Shown here in pieces: positions 55,829 to 64,000 of a stretch of DNA of 64,000 bases. Origin of the DNA: Clostridiales bacterium (GTDB taxonomy: Bacteria; Bacillota; Clostridia; Oscillospirales; Oscillospiraceae); the NCBI GenBank assembly GCA_004554585.1, contig SFLH01000008.1, forward strand, positions 21,373 through 85,372. Reading direction: 5' to 3'. A program made the position numbers and the translations under genes. Below the pieces are notes generated by a model. It was not told the origin of the DNA, did not search any database, and saw only the letters and a list, made by a program, of their open reading frames with translations. Position 1 is the first letter of the stretch; each line of letters begins with the position of its first letter.

Positions 55829-57058
55829 TCAGTCGACCTTTCTGGTCCACAGGGAAGCCATGGCGGGGCCGCCGCCCACGCACAGGGAGGCGCCGCCCAC
55901 GGTAGCGCCGCGGCGCTCCATTTCATACAGCATGGAGACGATGATCCGCAGGCCGGTGCAGCCGATGGGGTGACCCAGGGAGATGCCGGAGCCGTTGGCG
56001 TTGGTCTTCTCCAGGTCGACCTCCCAGCCGTGCTCCTCCTTCAGCTTGCGGCCGACACCCAGGAACTGGGCAGCGAAGGCCTCGTTGATCTCCCAATAGT
56101 CCACGTCGTTGAAGTCCATGCCGGCCTGCTTCAGGCACTTGGGAATGGCATAGGCGGGGCCGATGCCCATATACTTGGGCTCCACGCCGGCAGAGCAGAT
56201 GTTGATGAGCTTGGCCATGGGCTTCAGACCCAGCTCCTTGGCCTTCTCGGCAGACATGATGATCACGGCGGCAGCAGCGTCGTTGATGCCGGAGGCGTTG
56301 GCAGCGGTGGTCACACCGTCGGGGGTGAAGACGGCCTTCATCTTGGAGATGGTCTCATAGCTGCAGTTGCGGATGGGGTGCTCATCGGTGTCGATGACGA
56401 TGTCGCCCTTCTTCTTGTTGTGGATGACCACAGGGACGATCTCATCCTTGAACTTGCCGGCGTCGATGGCGGCGCAGGCGCGGTTGTGGCTGATGACGGC
56501 CAGCTCGTCGCACTCCTGGCGGGAGACGTTGCAGAGCTTGGCCACGTTGTCGGCGGTCACGCCCATGTGGCCGGGGACCAGGGCGTCGTACAGGGCGTCG
56601 TGGATCAGGCTGTCGTACAGCTCAGCGCCGCCCTCGGTGGGGATGCCGCCCATGCGGTAGCCCATACGAGCCTTGGGCAGCAGGAAGGGAGCCTGGGTCA
56701 TGTTCTCCACGCCCACGACCAGACCGATGTCGGTCTTGCCCAGCATGATGTTGTGGCAGGCGATCTCCATGGCACGCATACCGGAGGCGCAGTTCTGGTT
56801 GACGGTGACAGCGCTGCTCTCCACGGGCAGGCCGATCCGCATGGAAACCTGACGGGCGGGCAGGGAGCCCTGCATGCCCAGATAGCACTCACCCATGACC
56901 ATTTCGTCGATGGTGTTGATGTCGATGCCGGCGCGGCGGATGGCTTCCTTGCCGGCGGTGATGGCGAGATCTCTGGCGGAAACGTCCTTGAACTGCCCCT
57001 GGAACTTACCAATGGCGGTACGGCAGGCGCTAACGATAACTACATCTCTCGGTTGCAT
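55829..57058 (-). CDS. Acetyl-CoA C-acetyltransferase (thiolase)
   Basis: The 409-residue thiolase condenses two acetyl-CoA to acetoacetyl-CoA at the start of butyrate synthesis. Catalytic residues are visible: Cys in VNQNCASGMRAMEIA, His in SGISLGHPIGCTG, Cys in GGASLCVGGGPAMA and the NEAFAAQFL motif. It lacks neighbouring hbd, crt or bcd genes. GGAGG precedes the ATG, and a LuxR regulator is divergently encoded 288 bases away, so it may control this gene. Confidence 0.95.
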   Translation of the reverse strand: MQPRDVVIVSACRTAIGKFQGQFKDVSARDLAITAGKEAIRRAGIDINTIDEMVMGECYLGMQGSLPARQVSMRIGLPVESSAVTVNQNCASGMRAMEIACHNIMLGKTDIGLVVGVENMTQAPFLLPKARMGYRMGGIPTEGGAELYDSLIHDALYDALVPGHMGVTADNVAKLCNVSRQECDELAVISHNRACAAIDAGKFKDEIVPVVIHNKKKGDIVIDTDEHPIRNCSYETISKMKAVFTPDGVTTAANASGINDAAAAVIIMSAEKAKELGLKPMAKLINICSAGVEPKYMGIGPAYAIPKCLKQAGMDFNDVDYWEINEAFAAQFLGVGRKLKEEHGWEVDLEKTNANGSGISLGHPIGCTGLRIIVSMLYEMERRGATVGGASLCVGGGPAMASLWTRKVD

Positions 57059-57136
57059 TTGAGGTATCCTCCTGTACTGTCTTGTATTTGTTCATTTTAT
57101 ACTAAAATGCGCTGATCCATGTCATAGGGTAGCTAT

Positions 57137-57164
57137 ATTATACACCGAAAAGGGCACTTGTCAA
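57137..57164 (-). promoter_or_regulatory. Promoter of the thiolase gene
   Basis: On the minus strand TTGACA (57159-57164), 16 bp, TATAAT (57137-57142). Confidence 0.82.
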
Positions 57165-57218
57165 GGCAAAGTCCGAAAAACAGTCTATTTTTTTCTGGTA
57201 CTTTTGCAGGGGTTACTA

Positions 57219-57247
57219 TTGAATTCGTAGTGCAAAATGTGTATAAT
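57219..57247 (+). promoter_or_regulatory. Promoter of the LuxR-family gene
   Basis: TTGAAT (57219-57224), 17 bp, TATAAT (57242-57247). Transcription would start near 57254, which excludes the upstream frame and places the protein start near 57347. Confidence 0.78.
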
Positions 57248-57346
57248 ATCAGAAAATCACAAACGCGCCCTGGAAGACGTGCAGCAACTCCGTCATTTCC
57301 AGGGGCGGAAAGGCCGGCCGAGCCGGCCGGAAAGGAGGCGGCGGTC

Positions 57347-58519
57347 ATCAGCAGGATCCCAGAAAACTGGCATGACGCGGCCATGAACTTCTCCCTGGAC
57401 CTGGCCAGGGACAGCGAAAACTTTCCCAAAAAGGTACTGGCACTCTTTGACAAACACTTCGGTTTCCGGCGCAGCATCTTCTTTCCCTATCACTACCCCG
57501 TCTTTCCCGGCAGCCAGGCCCGCCGGGGCAACAGCCTGAGCAACTACATCACCTATGGCATCCGCTACGGTCCCATGTATGATTACAAGGACCACATATA
57601 TAAGGACGATATCTTTCGCTATTCCTCCCTGCCCGCCCATCTGAAGGGCAAGCGGGTGATCTTTACCGAGGACGTTATGGCCCTGGATGAGTACGAGCAC
57701 ACCCCCTATGGCATCCACATGGCCGCGGAGAACCTGTACTACCAGGCCGTCCTCTTCTTCTTCCTGGGGGACCGGGTCATCGGCTCCATGGGCCTGTTCC
57801 GCACCAAGGAGGAGGGCGGGTTCCGGGAGGAGGAGCGGGGCCTGCTGGATTACCTGGCCGAGCTGGTGGAGGCCAACTACCAGAACTACCTGCGCCACAG
57901 CGGCGAGGCCCGGTTCCAGGACAGCTTCCACCTGTTTTTCCAGGACGTGAAGATGGGGGCGGTGGTCCTCAACCAGGACATGACCGTGATGCAGACCAAC
58001 AAGGCCGCCCAGGAGATCAGCCAGGTCTTTTGGGAGCAGTACCGCCACAACCAGGGCCATTTCCTGCGCAGCAACTACCAGGGCGACCCTAAGTTCCGGG
58101 AGGTGCAGACCATGATCAACGAGATCAGCGAGCGCCTGACCACCCAGGGGGGCACCAGCCAGACCATCACCTCCCTGGCCGGAGACATCACCTTCTACCA
58201 CACTTCCTTCCTCTCCTCCAGCGCCGCCGGGCTCATCCAGACCTGGCACCTGATGCTCATCACCTGCCAGACCAAGGAACTGCCCAAAAACATCGACCAC
58301 CCCTACAACAGCCTGACCCAGCAGGAGCGGCGGATCGTGTACTACCTGGCCTCGGGGATGAAGAACGAACAGATCGCCGAGGAGCTGCACATCAGCATCT
58401 ACACCGTGCGCACCCACATCGCCAACATTTATAAAAAGTTTGAGGTGAACAACAAGGTGGATCTGCTCATGCACCTGCAGCCCATCTTGAAGGACACGGC
58501 CTCCACAGCCACGCCCTGA
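57347..58519 (+). CDS. LuxR-family regulator with GAF-like N-terminus, unusual start
   Basis: The protein (390 residues from here) has an N-terminal sensor region (FFPYHYPVFPGSQA; YYQAVLFFFLGDRVIGSMGL resembles a GAF core), a PAS-like stretch (MGAVVLNQDMTVMQTNKAAQ) and a C-terminal LuxR HTH (LTQQERRIVYYLASGMKNEQ, IAEELHISIYTVRTHIANIY). AAAGGAGG at 57331-57338 is followed 8 bases later by ATC, in frame, with no ATG, GTG or TTG in range. The first downstream ATG (57383) has no ribosome site. Start at ATC 57347 or ATG 57383 is therefore open. It probably regulates the divergent thiolase gene. Confidence 0.75.
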   Translation: MSRIPENWHDAAMNFSLDLARDSENFPKKVLALFDKHFGFRRSIFFPYHYPVFPGSQARRGNSLSNYITYGIRYGPMYDYKDHIYKDDIFRYSSLPAHLKGKRVIFTEDVMALDEYEHTPYGIHMAAENLYYQAVLFFFLGDRVIGSMGLFRTKEEGGFREEERGLLDYLAELVEANYQNYLRHSGEARFQDSFHLFFQDVKMGAVVLNQDMTVMQTNKAAQEISQVFWEQYRHNQGHFLRSNYQGDPKFREVQTMINEISERLTTQGGTSQTITSLAGDITFYHTSFLSSSAAGLIQTWHLMLITCQTKELPKNIDHPYNSLTQQERRIVYYLASGMKNEQIAEELHISIYTVRTHIANIYKKFEVNNKVDLLMHLQPILKDTASTATP

Positions 58520-58524
58520 ATGCA

Positions 58525-58568
58525 CCAGCGCCTGCCGGCAAGCCGGCAGGCGCTGGTTTCTTTTTCTC
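58525..58568 (+). terminator. Terminator after the LuxR gene
   Basis: A 15-bp perfect stem (CCAGCGCCTGCCGGC and complement), loop AA, followed by TTTCTTTTTCTC. Confidence 0.88.
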
Positions 58569-58586
58569 TCTGTTCGGTTGGCTGCC

Positions 58587-59960
58587 TCATGCGCGCAGGC
58601 GGTAGCCTCGCCCGGCCCGAACCACCAAGTCCCGGCCCACCAGCTGGTCCAGGGCCCCTTGGATCTCCTCCTCGGACAGACCCAGCCCCTGGGCCAAGGT
58701 CTTCACACCGGCGGTGACGTGGTCGGTGAGGTACTCGATCACCTGCTGCCGGGTCAGCTCCTCGGCGGAAAACTCCCGGGGCGGCAGGGGAAGGGACAGA
58801 TCGGTGCGGTCGGCGGAGAAGGTCTCCGACAAAACCGGCGGCCGCCAGCCCCGGCGATCCCAGAGGGAATAGATCCCCCGCAGGCCCTTGCCAGTGCCCG
58901 TGGCCAGCTTCACCAGGGAGAAGAGTTGGATGAGCCCCCGGTTCCGGGGGTCTGCGGCCTGCCCGGCCCTGGCCTGGTCTGGGGAGACCCGCAGCAGGCC
59001 GCCGTTGGACACCAGCAGCTCCCCCGCCCGGCGGCGGATGGTCAGGCCACCCCGGCAGAAGTAGTCGGCGTGGAGAATGGCGTTGAGCACCGCCTCCCGC
59101 ATGGCCCCGGCCAGCTCCTCCCGCTCCCGCGGGGTCTGAGCCAGCAGGGCGGAGACGGCGGTGAGCCGGTGGGACACCATCATATAAAAGGAAAAGACGT
59201 TCTCCGGCGCCCCGGGCCGGATGGTGGCCAGGCGGAAGCCCGTGTCCTCCTCCTGGTATTCCAGCCGGAACTGGGGAAAGACCTCCCGCAGGGCCTTTCG
59301 CTTGCCCAGCAGCAGCAGGCCGGCCAGGGTGGGATGGAGCCCCTCCGGCCCCGTGATCCCCACGGCGGGCAGGAAGCGCTCGTCGGGGAGGTAGTTGCCG
59401 GGGTGGTCCGGCTGGCGCATGGCCATGAGCAGGCGGAACTGCCGCAGGGTGTCTGAGGACAGGTCGCTTCGGTTTCGGCCGGAGAGCACCGCCAAGTCGG
59501 CGGGGGCATCGTCCCGGTCCCGGAGCATGGCCCGCACCTCGTCGGCGGAGCAGTGGTAATCCCCCTCCCCGTCCCGGCGGTAGGAGCCGGTGAAGGGACT
59601 GTCCCCTATGTACACCGGCCGCTGGCGGCGGGTGGCCCGGGGCACGGAGATCACCAGGATCTCCTTCCCCTCCACCTGGTGCAGGGCCACGTCCTCGGGG
59701 CGCAGGATGTTCTGGCTGACCTTGGCCGGGTCCTGGACGGTCTGCCAGAAGACGCGGGCATAGCCCGGCCCGTCCGGCACGCCGGTGATCCGCAGGCTTT
59801 TGTCCGCCCTCTCCTCCACCCCCAGGAGGATGAGGCCCCCGATGGTGTTGGCGAAAGCGGAGTAGGTCTCCCACAGGCTGTGGGGAAAGCCGCCGGCGGC
59901 CTTTTTGGCCTCGATGCGGTTGTTCTCCTGATAGGAGGCGATGTTGTTCAGATCGATCAC
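58587..59960 (-). CDS. AlbA/Schlafen-type ATP-binding transcriptional regulator, GTG start
   Basis: The 457-residue protein begins with an AlbA_2 domain (ASYQENNRIEAKKAAGGFPH, ETYSAFANTIGGLILLGVEE) and has a GHKL-like ATPase section (REAVLNAILHADYFCRGGLT, NGGLLRVSPDQ, GTGKGLRGIYSLWDRRGW) and a C-terminal winged helix (LTRQQVIEYLTDHVTAGVKT). Such proteins regulate transcription or act as phage-defence and stress factors. GTG 59960 is chosen because GAGGAGG lies 9 bases upstream; the frame remains open 5'. Confidence 0.85.
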   Translation of the reverse strand: MIDLNNIASYQENNRIEAKKAAGGFPHSLWETYSAFANTIGGLILLGVEERADKSLRITGVPDGPGYARVFWQTVQDPAKVSQNILRPEDVALHQVEGKEILVISVPRATRRQRPVYIGDSPFTGSYRRDGEGDYHCSADEVRAMLRDRDDAPADLAVLSGRNRSDLSSDTLRQFRLLMAMRQPDHPGNYLPDERFLPAVGITGPEGLHPTLAGLLLLGKRKALREVFPQFRLEYQEEDTGFRLATIRPGAPENVFSFYMMVSHRLTAVSALLAQTPREREELAGAMREAVLNAILHADYFCRGGLTIRRRAGELLVSNGGLLRVSPDQARAGQAADPRNRGLIQLFSLVKLATGTGKGLRGIYSLWDRRGWRPPVLSETFSADRTDLSLPLPPREFSAEELTRQQVIEYLTDHVTAGVKTLAQGLGLSEEEIQGALDQLVGRDLVVRAGRGYRLRA

Positions 59961-60123
59961 GGGCGCCGCCCTCCTCCCGATGGCCCACAGGCCGCCGGTC
60001 ATTTTCTCTATTATAGGAAACCCCTCCCCCCTTGTCAAACACACCCCGCCGGCCCTTCCGCCCCCGTTCTGGGCGGCTTTCGGGGGAGATGGGTGAAAAA
60101 AACGAAATTTTTGAAAAATTCCC

Positions 60124-60152
60124 TTGACAAATCCGCTTCCATGGCGTAGAAT
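60124..60152 (+). promoter_or_regulatory. Promoter of tRNA-Val
   Basis: TTGACA (60124-60129), 17 bp, TAGAAT (60147-60152), 22 bases before the tRNA. Confidence 0.85.
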
Positions 60153-60173
60153 AACACTCGCTCCGCAAGAGAT

Positions 60174-60250
60174 GGACGATTAGCTCAGCTGGTATGAGCA
60201 TCCGCTTGACGTGCGGGAGGTCACAGGTTCAAGTCCTGTATCGTCCACCA
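60174..60250 (+). tRNA. tRNA-Val (anticodon GAC)
   Basis: The acceptor arms GGACGAT and ATCGTCC pair perfectly. The D-arm (TAGCTCAGCTGGTATGAGCA), anticodon arm CCGC-TTGACGT-GCGG with GAC at 60208-60210, and T-arm ACAGG-TTCAAGT-CCTGT are all present. CCA is encoded (60248-60250). A strong terminator follows at once. Confidence 0.95.
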
Positions 60251-60293
60251 AACGCCCGGAAACCGATGGTTTCCGGGCGTTTTCCTTTTTCTT
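60251..60293 (+). terminator. Terminator of tRNA-Val
   Basis: A 14-bp perfect stem (AACGCCCGGAAACC and complement), loop GAT, followed by TTCCTTTTTCTTT. Confidence 0.9.
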
Positions 60294-60329
60294 TGTTGGG
60301 CGGAAGGTGGGGATTCCTAAGGTTTTTGG

Positions 60330-60358
60330 TTGCAATTTTCTGGAAAAGATGATATACT
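60330..60358 (+). promoter_or_regulatory. Promoter of the surface-protein gene
   Basis: TTGCAA (60330-60335), 17 bp, TATACT (60353-60358). The start site would lie near 60365, giving a 5' leader of about 130 bases. Confidence 0.75.
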
Positions 60359-60394
60359 TTTTATACCTTAATTTCCGCAAAAGGAAATACCATC

Positions 60395-60442
60395 GTCAAA
60401 GGGGGTACCCCCTTTGACGCGGACGGCTTAGCCGTCCGCGTC
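60395..60442 (+). repeat. Tandem perfect palindromes in the surface-protein leader
   Basis: GTCAAAGGGGGT / ACCCCCTTTGAC (60395-60418) is a 24-bp perfect palindrome. It shares its last GAC with a second hairpin GACGCGGACGGC-TTA-GCCGTCCGCGTC (60416-60442). Both lie in the transcribed leader; their ends repeat GTCAAA. They resemble dispersed extragenic palindromes or a regulatory stem pair. Confidence 0.6.
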
Positions 60443-60494
60443 AAAACTCACCGGCGGGCCCCCGGCAGACACGGAGAAAGAAAAGGAGGACTGT

Positions 60495-63400
60495 ATGAAA
60501 AAACGAGTATTGGGACTCATTATGGCCCTAGCCATGGCATTGTCATTATTTCCAATGACGGCGTTGGCTGTTCCAATGGATGAAGCATGGATTGATCATG
60601 CAGACACCAATTGGTACTCCAACAACAACTCTGCCAGTGAATTTACGATTTCCACCGCCGCCCAGCTGGCTGGACTGGCTCAGCTGGTAAACGAAGGCAA
60701 CAACTTCAGCGGGAAAACCATTACCCTTGGGGCCAACATCGACCTGGCCGGCAAGGAGTGGACCCCCATTGGGACCAGCGGGAAGCCGTTCAGTGGTACC
60801 TTCGATGGCAAAAACTTCATCATTTATAACCTTGTCATCACCAACCCTTCCGCCAGTGATGTAGGCTTGTTTGGCTATACCACAAAAGGTGAAATCAAAG
60901 AGTTTACTCTAAAGAACGCAAAAGTAACAGGCTACCTCGATGTCGGCGCTGTTTGTGGAACCCCTTATACGTCCAAATATACAAATATCTCTGTAACCGG
61001 ACTGATTCAGATCAAAGGTTTTGCCTACGTTGGTGGTGCACTGGGTAAAAACGCCTATGCTAATATTACCAATGTGGATATTAACGCAACTGCTGGTAGC
61101 TATGTGATGGCAGATAGTGTGGATGGTTCCACTGCTTATCGCACCTATGTCGGCGGACTCATTGGCTTTATGGGGGAGGGCTCTCATAGCGTCTCTAATT
61201 GCGATGTGAAAATTGATGTTATCGGCTCCACCTGCGATGTCGGCGGTATTCTTGGTATCCTTCACTATGGCAATACACTGACCAACTGCACCTATGCAGG
61301 AAGCCTAACCCTCACCAATCCGGATGCAGATTCCGGAGATGAATTTGGCGCATTGGTGGGTGTTATACATAACGGTGGCAGTTCCAGCACAATGACGAAG
61401 ATTTCCGATTGCAGTGCTACAGTGAGCAAGGCACTTTGGGGCAACGAGGATGTCACTAGCACAATCATGCCATACGGTGACTTTTACAATGAGGTAAGCA
61501 GCACCAATAACATAGGTACAGTTTCTGTCAATGCAACAGTCAACGGAAACACCATAATCACCGACAATAATGTCGCTACCTGCAACAATATCGGCTACAA
61601 AAGCCTCTCTGCAGCTATTACTGCAGCAAACAGTGTCCAGGATACCAGCAGCAGCCCTATCACGGTAGAAATTACGAAATCCGGCAACTACGATCCTTTT
61701 ACCATTACCCGGGCAAATGTCACTGTCCAGGCTAAGGAAGGCGTGACTGCCACCATTAACATTAGCGAAAATAAGGCAGGTAATGTTAACGCTGGCAACG
61801 TCACACTAAAGAATATCGAGTTTGTCTCTAAGGATGGCACTACCATCTTTAGCGGCGGCAGCTGCGACAAGCTGAAACTGGACGGCTGTACCTTTACGGG
61901 CAATGGCACCGGCACCGCGCTCTATATTCATCAGCCCAACATCACCATAAAAGGCTGCACCTTCCAGAATTTTGAGCGGGGCTATTACACTTGCGGCGAC
62001 AACCACGCCGCAGGCGCAATGACCTTTACCCGCAACACCTTTACCAATGTCCGCGTGCCCATTGACGGGTATTGGGGTAAACCTGCAACGGATGATACCA
62101 ATATTCAGATTACTAACAACACCTTTAATTCCGGAGATTGGGATGCCGCTTACATCCAGCTGTGGGACTACGCTCAGTATCAGTACTGGCTGAAGGGTAA
62201 CAGCTCTACATTGAATCCTGCGGGAAAATCTGCTATTAATGCTACAATTGAAAACAACACCTATCAGGGCAATGTGGTCATCTATGCCACCCACTTCGAC
62301 TGGTTCAGCGAGTCCAAACTTACGTTGGGCAAAACCTCTAACGCGCTCGTAAAGTACCGCTATCTGGTGGAACTGGAGAACGCCGCCAGCGCTACTGTCC
62401 GCAACGCAGACGGCAGCGAGATCACAGCTTTCAATGAAAGCACTGCCTCTAGCTCTCGCAACGGCAAGACCGTAATCTACTCCATCTGTGAAGGCGACTA
62501 TATTTTCGACATCAAGCCCGCCGGTTCCACAGAGGCAGTTCTTTCTCAGAAAGTAACAGTAGCAAAGCCTAAAGCAAACAGCACCAACAAAGTCACTGTT
62601 TCGGAAGACGCCGCCAATGTTGCACAGATTGGCAATCAGACATACACCTCTTTGGCCGAAGCCTTGGCCGCCGCTCAGGCTGGCGACACGGTGGAACTGC
62701 TGTCCAATGTGGAAGTTGACACCTGGAACCAGGTGTGGAACCTGCAGGGGATTACCCTGGATGGCAATGGCTACACCCTGACCATCAAGAATATTGCCAG
62801 CGGGCAGAACCATAACGCAGTGTTCCACTCCGCCGGCGGCAACACCTTCCAGGACCTGACCATTGATCTGTCCGGTTTGGAAAGCGCCTCTCTGGCCCAG
62901 GGTTCCCGGGCATTCAGTGCCGCGGCTGGAGACACCTATAAGAACATCACCATTCTGGGCAATAAGAATCTCAGCTATGGCATGACCGCCTCCGGCACCA
63001 ACGTGGAAGATGAGACCATCACCATCGACGGCTGCACCTTTGAGAATTGCGGCTACGGCATCTATGACGATGAGAGCGGCGCTGTGGAAAACCTGGTCAT
63101 CACCAACTCTTCCTTCACCGGCTGTGAGTACGCCACCATCCTCCGCGGGGCAAACAGCAGCTTCACCGACAACACCGTGTCCGGCGGGCGGCTGAATGTG
63201 ATGCAGGACGGCCAGACTGTGACCGGCAACACCTTCACCGACAGCTCCCTGATCAAGTTCTATGCCAACGGCGCGCAGTTCGAACAGAACAAGATCTCCC
63301 AGGACAGCCGTCTGGACTTTGGCGATTCGTTCACCGGCCGGCTGGACGTCTCCCACAACTATTGGGGCGGCGGTGCGCCTACCGAGGAGCAGCTGGGGAG

Positions 63401-63812
63401 CAGCGAAAATGTCACCGGCAATGACGTGTACTACATTCGGGACACCATGCGGGATCAGGACCTGAACACCTACATCCCTCCCGACACGACGCCTTACTAT
63501 ACCATCACCGTGAAGGACGCCGAGAACGGCACCGTCACCTGCTACGCCAAGAGCGCCGCCAAGGGTGCTGACGTGACCCTGACCGTGAAGTCCAACGTGG
63601 GCTATCAGCTGGACAAGCTCACCGTCACCGACGCCAGCGGCAACGTCATTGACGTGGAGAAGGTAAACAACACCACCTACACCTTCGTCATGCCCGGCAG
63701 CAAGGTCACCGTGGAGGCCGTCTTCGCTCCCACCTCCGTGGAGCCCAGCGACCTGCCCTTCACCGACGTGAGCACCAGCGACTGGTTCTACAGCACCGTG
63801 CCATGGCCGTGA
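60495..63812 (+). CDS. Large secreted beta-helix surface protein, SLH anchor broken
   Basis: The 1105-residue frame has a signal peptide (VLGLIMALAMALSLFPMTAL, cut after Ala25). Next comes a GLUG-like repeat region (residues 30-330; TISTAAQLAGLAQLVNEGNN, GTFDGKNFIIYNLVITNPS). A right-handed beta-helix region (residues 380-960) has many NNTF/GCTF turns (CTFTGNGTGTALYI, ITNNTFNSGDWDAAYI). A bacterial Ig-like repeat follows at about 990-1080 (YTITVKDAENGTVTCYAKSA). The frame ends after the start of an SLH repeat (FTDVSTSDWFYSTV) because of a deletion. AAAGGAGG precedes the ATG. As it stands the product would be secreted but not anchored. Confidence 0.82.
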   Translation: MKKRVLGLIMALAMALSLFPMTALAVPMDEAWIDHADTNWYSNNNSASEFTISTAAQLAGLAQLVNEGNNFSGKTITLGANIDLAGKEWTPIGTSGKPFSGTFDGKNFIIYNLVITNPSASDVGLFGYTTKGEIKEFTLKNAKVTGYLDVGAVCGTPYTSKYTNISVTGLIQIKGFAYVGGALGKNAYANITNVDINATAGSYVMADSVDGSTAYRTYVGGLIGFMGEGSHSVSNCDVKIDVIGSTCDVGGILGILHYGNTLTNCTYAGSLTLTNPDADSGDEFGALVGVIHNGGSSSTMTKISDCSATVSKALWGNEDVTSTIMPYGDFYNEVSSTNNIGTVSVNATVNGNTIITDNNVATCNNIGYKSLSAAITAANSVQDTSSSPITVEITKSGNYDPFTITRANVTVQAKEGVTATINISENKAGNVNAGNVTLKNIEFVSKDGTTIFSGGSCDKLKLDGCTFTGNGTGTALYIHQPNITIKGCTFQNFERGYYTCGDNHAAGAMTFTRNTFTNVRVPIDGYWGKPATDDTNIQITNNTFNSGDWDAAYIQLWDYAQYQYWLKGNSSTLNPAGKSAINATIENNTYQGNVVIYATHFDWFSESKLTLGKTSNALVKYRYLVELENAASATVRNADGSEITAFNESTASSSRNGKTVIYSICEGDYIFDIKPAGSTEAVLSQKVTVAKPKANSTNKVTVSEDAANVAQIGNQTYTSLAEALAAAQAGDTVELLSNVEVDTWNQVWNLQGITLDGNGYTLTIKNIASGQNHNAVFHSAGGNTFQDLTIDLSGLESASLAQGSRAFSAAAGDTYKNITILGNKNLSYGMTASGTNVEDETITIDGCTFENCGYGIYDDESGAVENLVITNSSFTGCEYATILRGANSSFTDNTVSGGRLNVMQDGQTVTGNTFTDSSLIKFYANGAQFEQNKISQDSRLDFGDSFTGRLDVSHNYWGGGAPTEEQLGSSENVTGNDVYYIRDTMRDQDLNTYIPPDTTPYYTITVKDAENGTVTCYAKSAAKGADVTLTVKSNVGYQLDKLTVTDASGNVIDVEKVNNTTYTFVMPGSKVTVEAVFAPTSVEPSDLPFTDVSTSDWFYSTVPWP

Positions 63813-64000
63813 CCATCCTCTATCGTCTGGAGGGTTCTCCCGCTGTGACCACTGACGCAGGCTTCAACGACGTGGCTGCCGGCACCTGGTACACCGACGC
63901 GGTGAACTGGGCCGCTGCCAACAACATCGTCAACGGTGTGGAAGGCAACAACTTCGATCCCACCGGCAGCCTGACCCGGGAGCAGATGGCCACCGTCCTG
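63803..64000 (+). pseudogene. SLH domain fragments out of frame with the surface protein
   Basis: Reading from 63803 gives MAVTILYRLEGSPAVTTDAG, the tail of one SLH repeat, then FNDVAAGTWYTDAVNWAAAN and NIVNGVEGNNFDPTGSLTRE, a second repeat, open to the window edge. This continues the SLH region of the preceding gene after a shift of frame and the loss of about 30 residues that normally link FYSTV to AMAVTILYRLEG. The end lies beyond the window. Confidence 0.75.

Noticed and set aside
54563..57115. 850-codon plus-strand frame opposite prmA and thiolase
   Set aside because: Repetitive His/Gly/Val/Asp translation typical of antisense GC-rich genes; both minus-strand genes are certain.
1..64000. 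CRISPR arrays, insertion sequences, prophage or integrative element
   Set aside because: No regularly spaced repeats, transposase, integrase or phage structural genes were recognised on either strand.

Overview
The window looks like a chromosomal segment of a high-G+C, spore-forming gut Clostridium relative, most likely Oscillospiraceae (Flavonifractor/Lawsonibacter/Pseudoflavonifractor-like). This is inferred from GC-rich codon use, endospore genes (yabP, yabQ, a spoVAC homologue), the Firmicutes-type L27 precursor with its Prp protease, S-layer homology (SLH) domains, anaerobic fermentation enzymes (thiolase, iron alcohol dehydrogenase, aldehyde dehydrogenase) and AAGGAGG-type ribosome binding sites. 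I see no rRNA, CRISPR array, intact insertion sequence or prophage. There is one tRNA (Val-GAC).

Layout. 1-5.3 kb: minus-strand sensory locus with a lipoprotein/7TM sensor running off the left edge, a zinc-ribbon protein, a membrane-tethered LuxR regulator and an orphan solute-binding lipoprotein. 5.4-6.2 kb: decayed SLH and polysaccharide-deacetylase fragments. 6.3-9.7 kb: niacin salvage (pncB, niaR, and a PTS-EIIC-like membrane protein behind a 40-bp palindrome). 9.8-12.8 kb: small lipoprotein, hpf, yabR-like S1 gene, divIC, yabQ, yabP. 12.8-16.5 kb: ilvBNC with a leader-peptide attenuator. 16.6-26.2 kb: ketopantoate reductase, M24 peptidase, amidase, alcohol and aldehyde dehydrogenases, LysR, GNAT, nitronate monooxygenase. 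26.2-31.5 kb: accessory cluster of a sigma factor (apparent ATT start), a DUF4367-like partner, small secreted and lipoproteins, a decayed paralogue and a duplicated leader that buries the Shine-Dalgarno sequence.

31.7-37.1 kb: NIF3-type domain protein, threonine deaminase, FAD-linked oxidase, DegV, thioesterase, GreA-like factor. 37.2-41.8 kb: operon of an unknown secreted protein, ABC ATPase, permease, histidine kinase and response regulator. 42.2-47.1 kb: DegV, then an XRE regulator with matched operators controlling a small membrane protein and an SPFH / ribbon-helix-helix / membrane / YbjQ operon, then a PIN-PhoH ATPase. 47.1-58.5 kb: housekeeping (spoVAC, rpsF-ssb-rpsR, nitrilase, aroK, queT, obg, rpmA, prp, rplU, phosphoesterase, prmA, thiolase, LuxR). 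58.6-64 kb: AlbA/ATPase regulator, tRNA-Val, and a large beta-helix surface protein whose SLH anchor is broken by a frame-changing deletion.

Points of most interest: the NiaR-type palindrome that is at once terminator and operator for an unassigned transporter; tandem leader peptides before ilvB; the duplicated SD-sequestering hairpin in the secreted-protein cluster; the orphan solute-binding-protein/LuxR sensory pair; the triple-operator XRE switch before the SPFH operon; and the SLH deletion. No single locus is provably a new system. Start choices below rest on Shine-Dalgarno spacing; functional calls rest on motif recognition by eye, without database searches.
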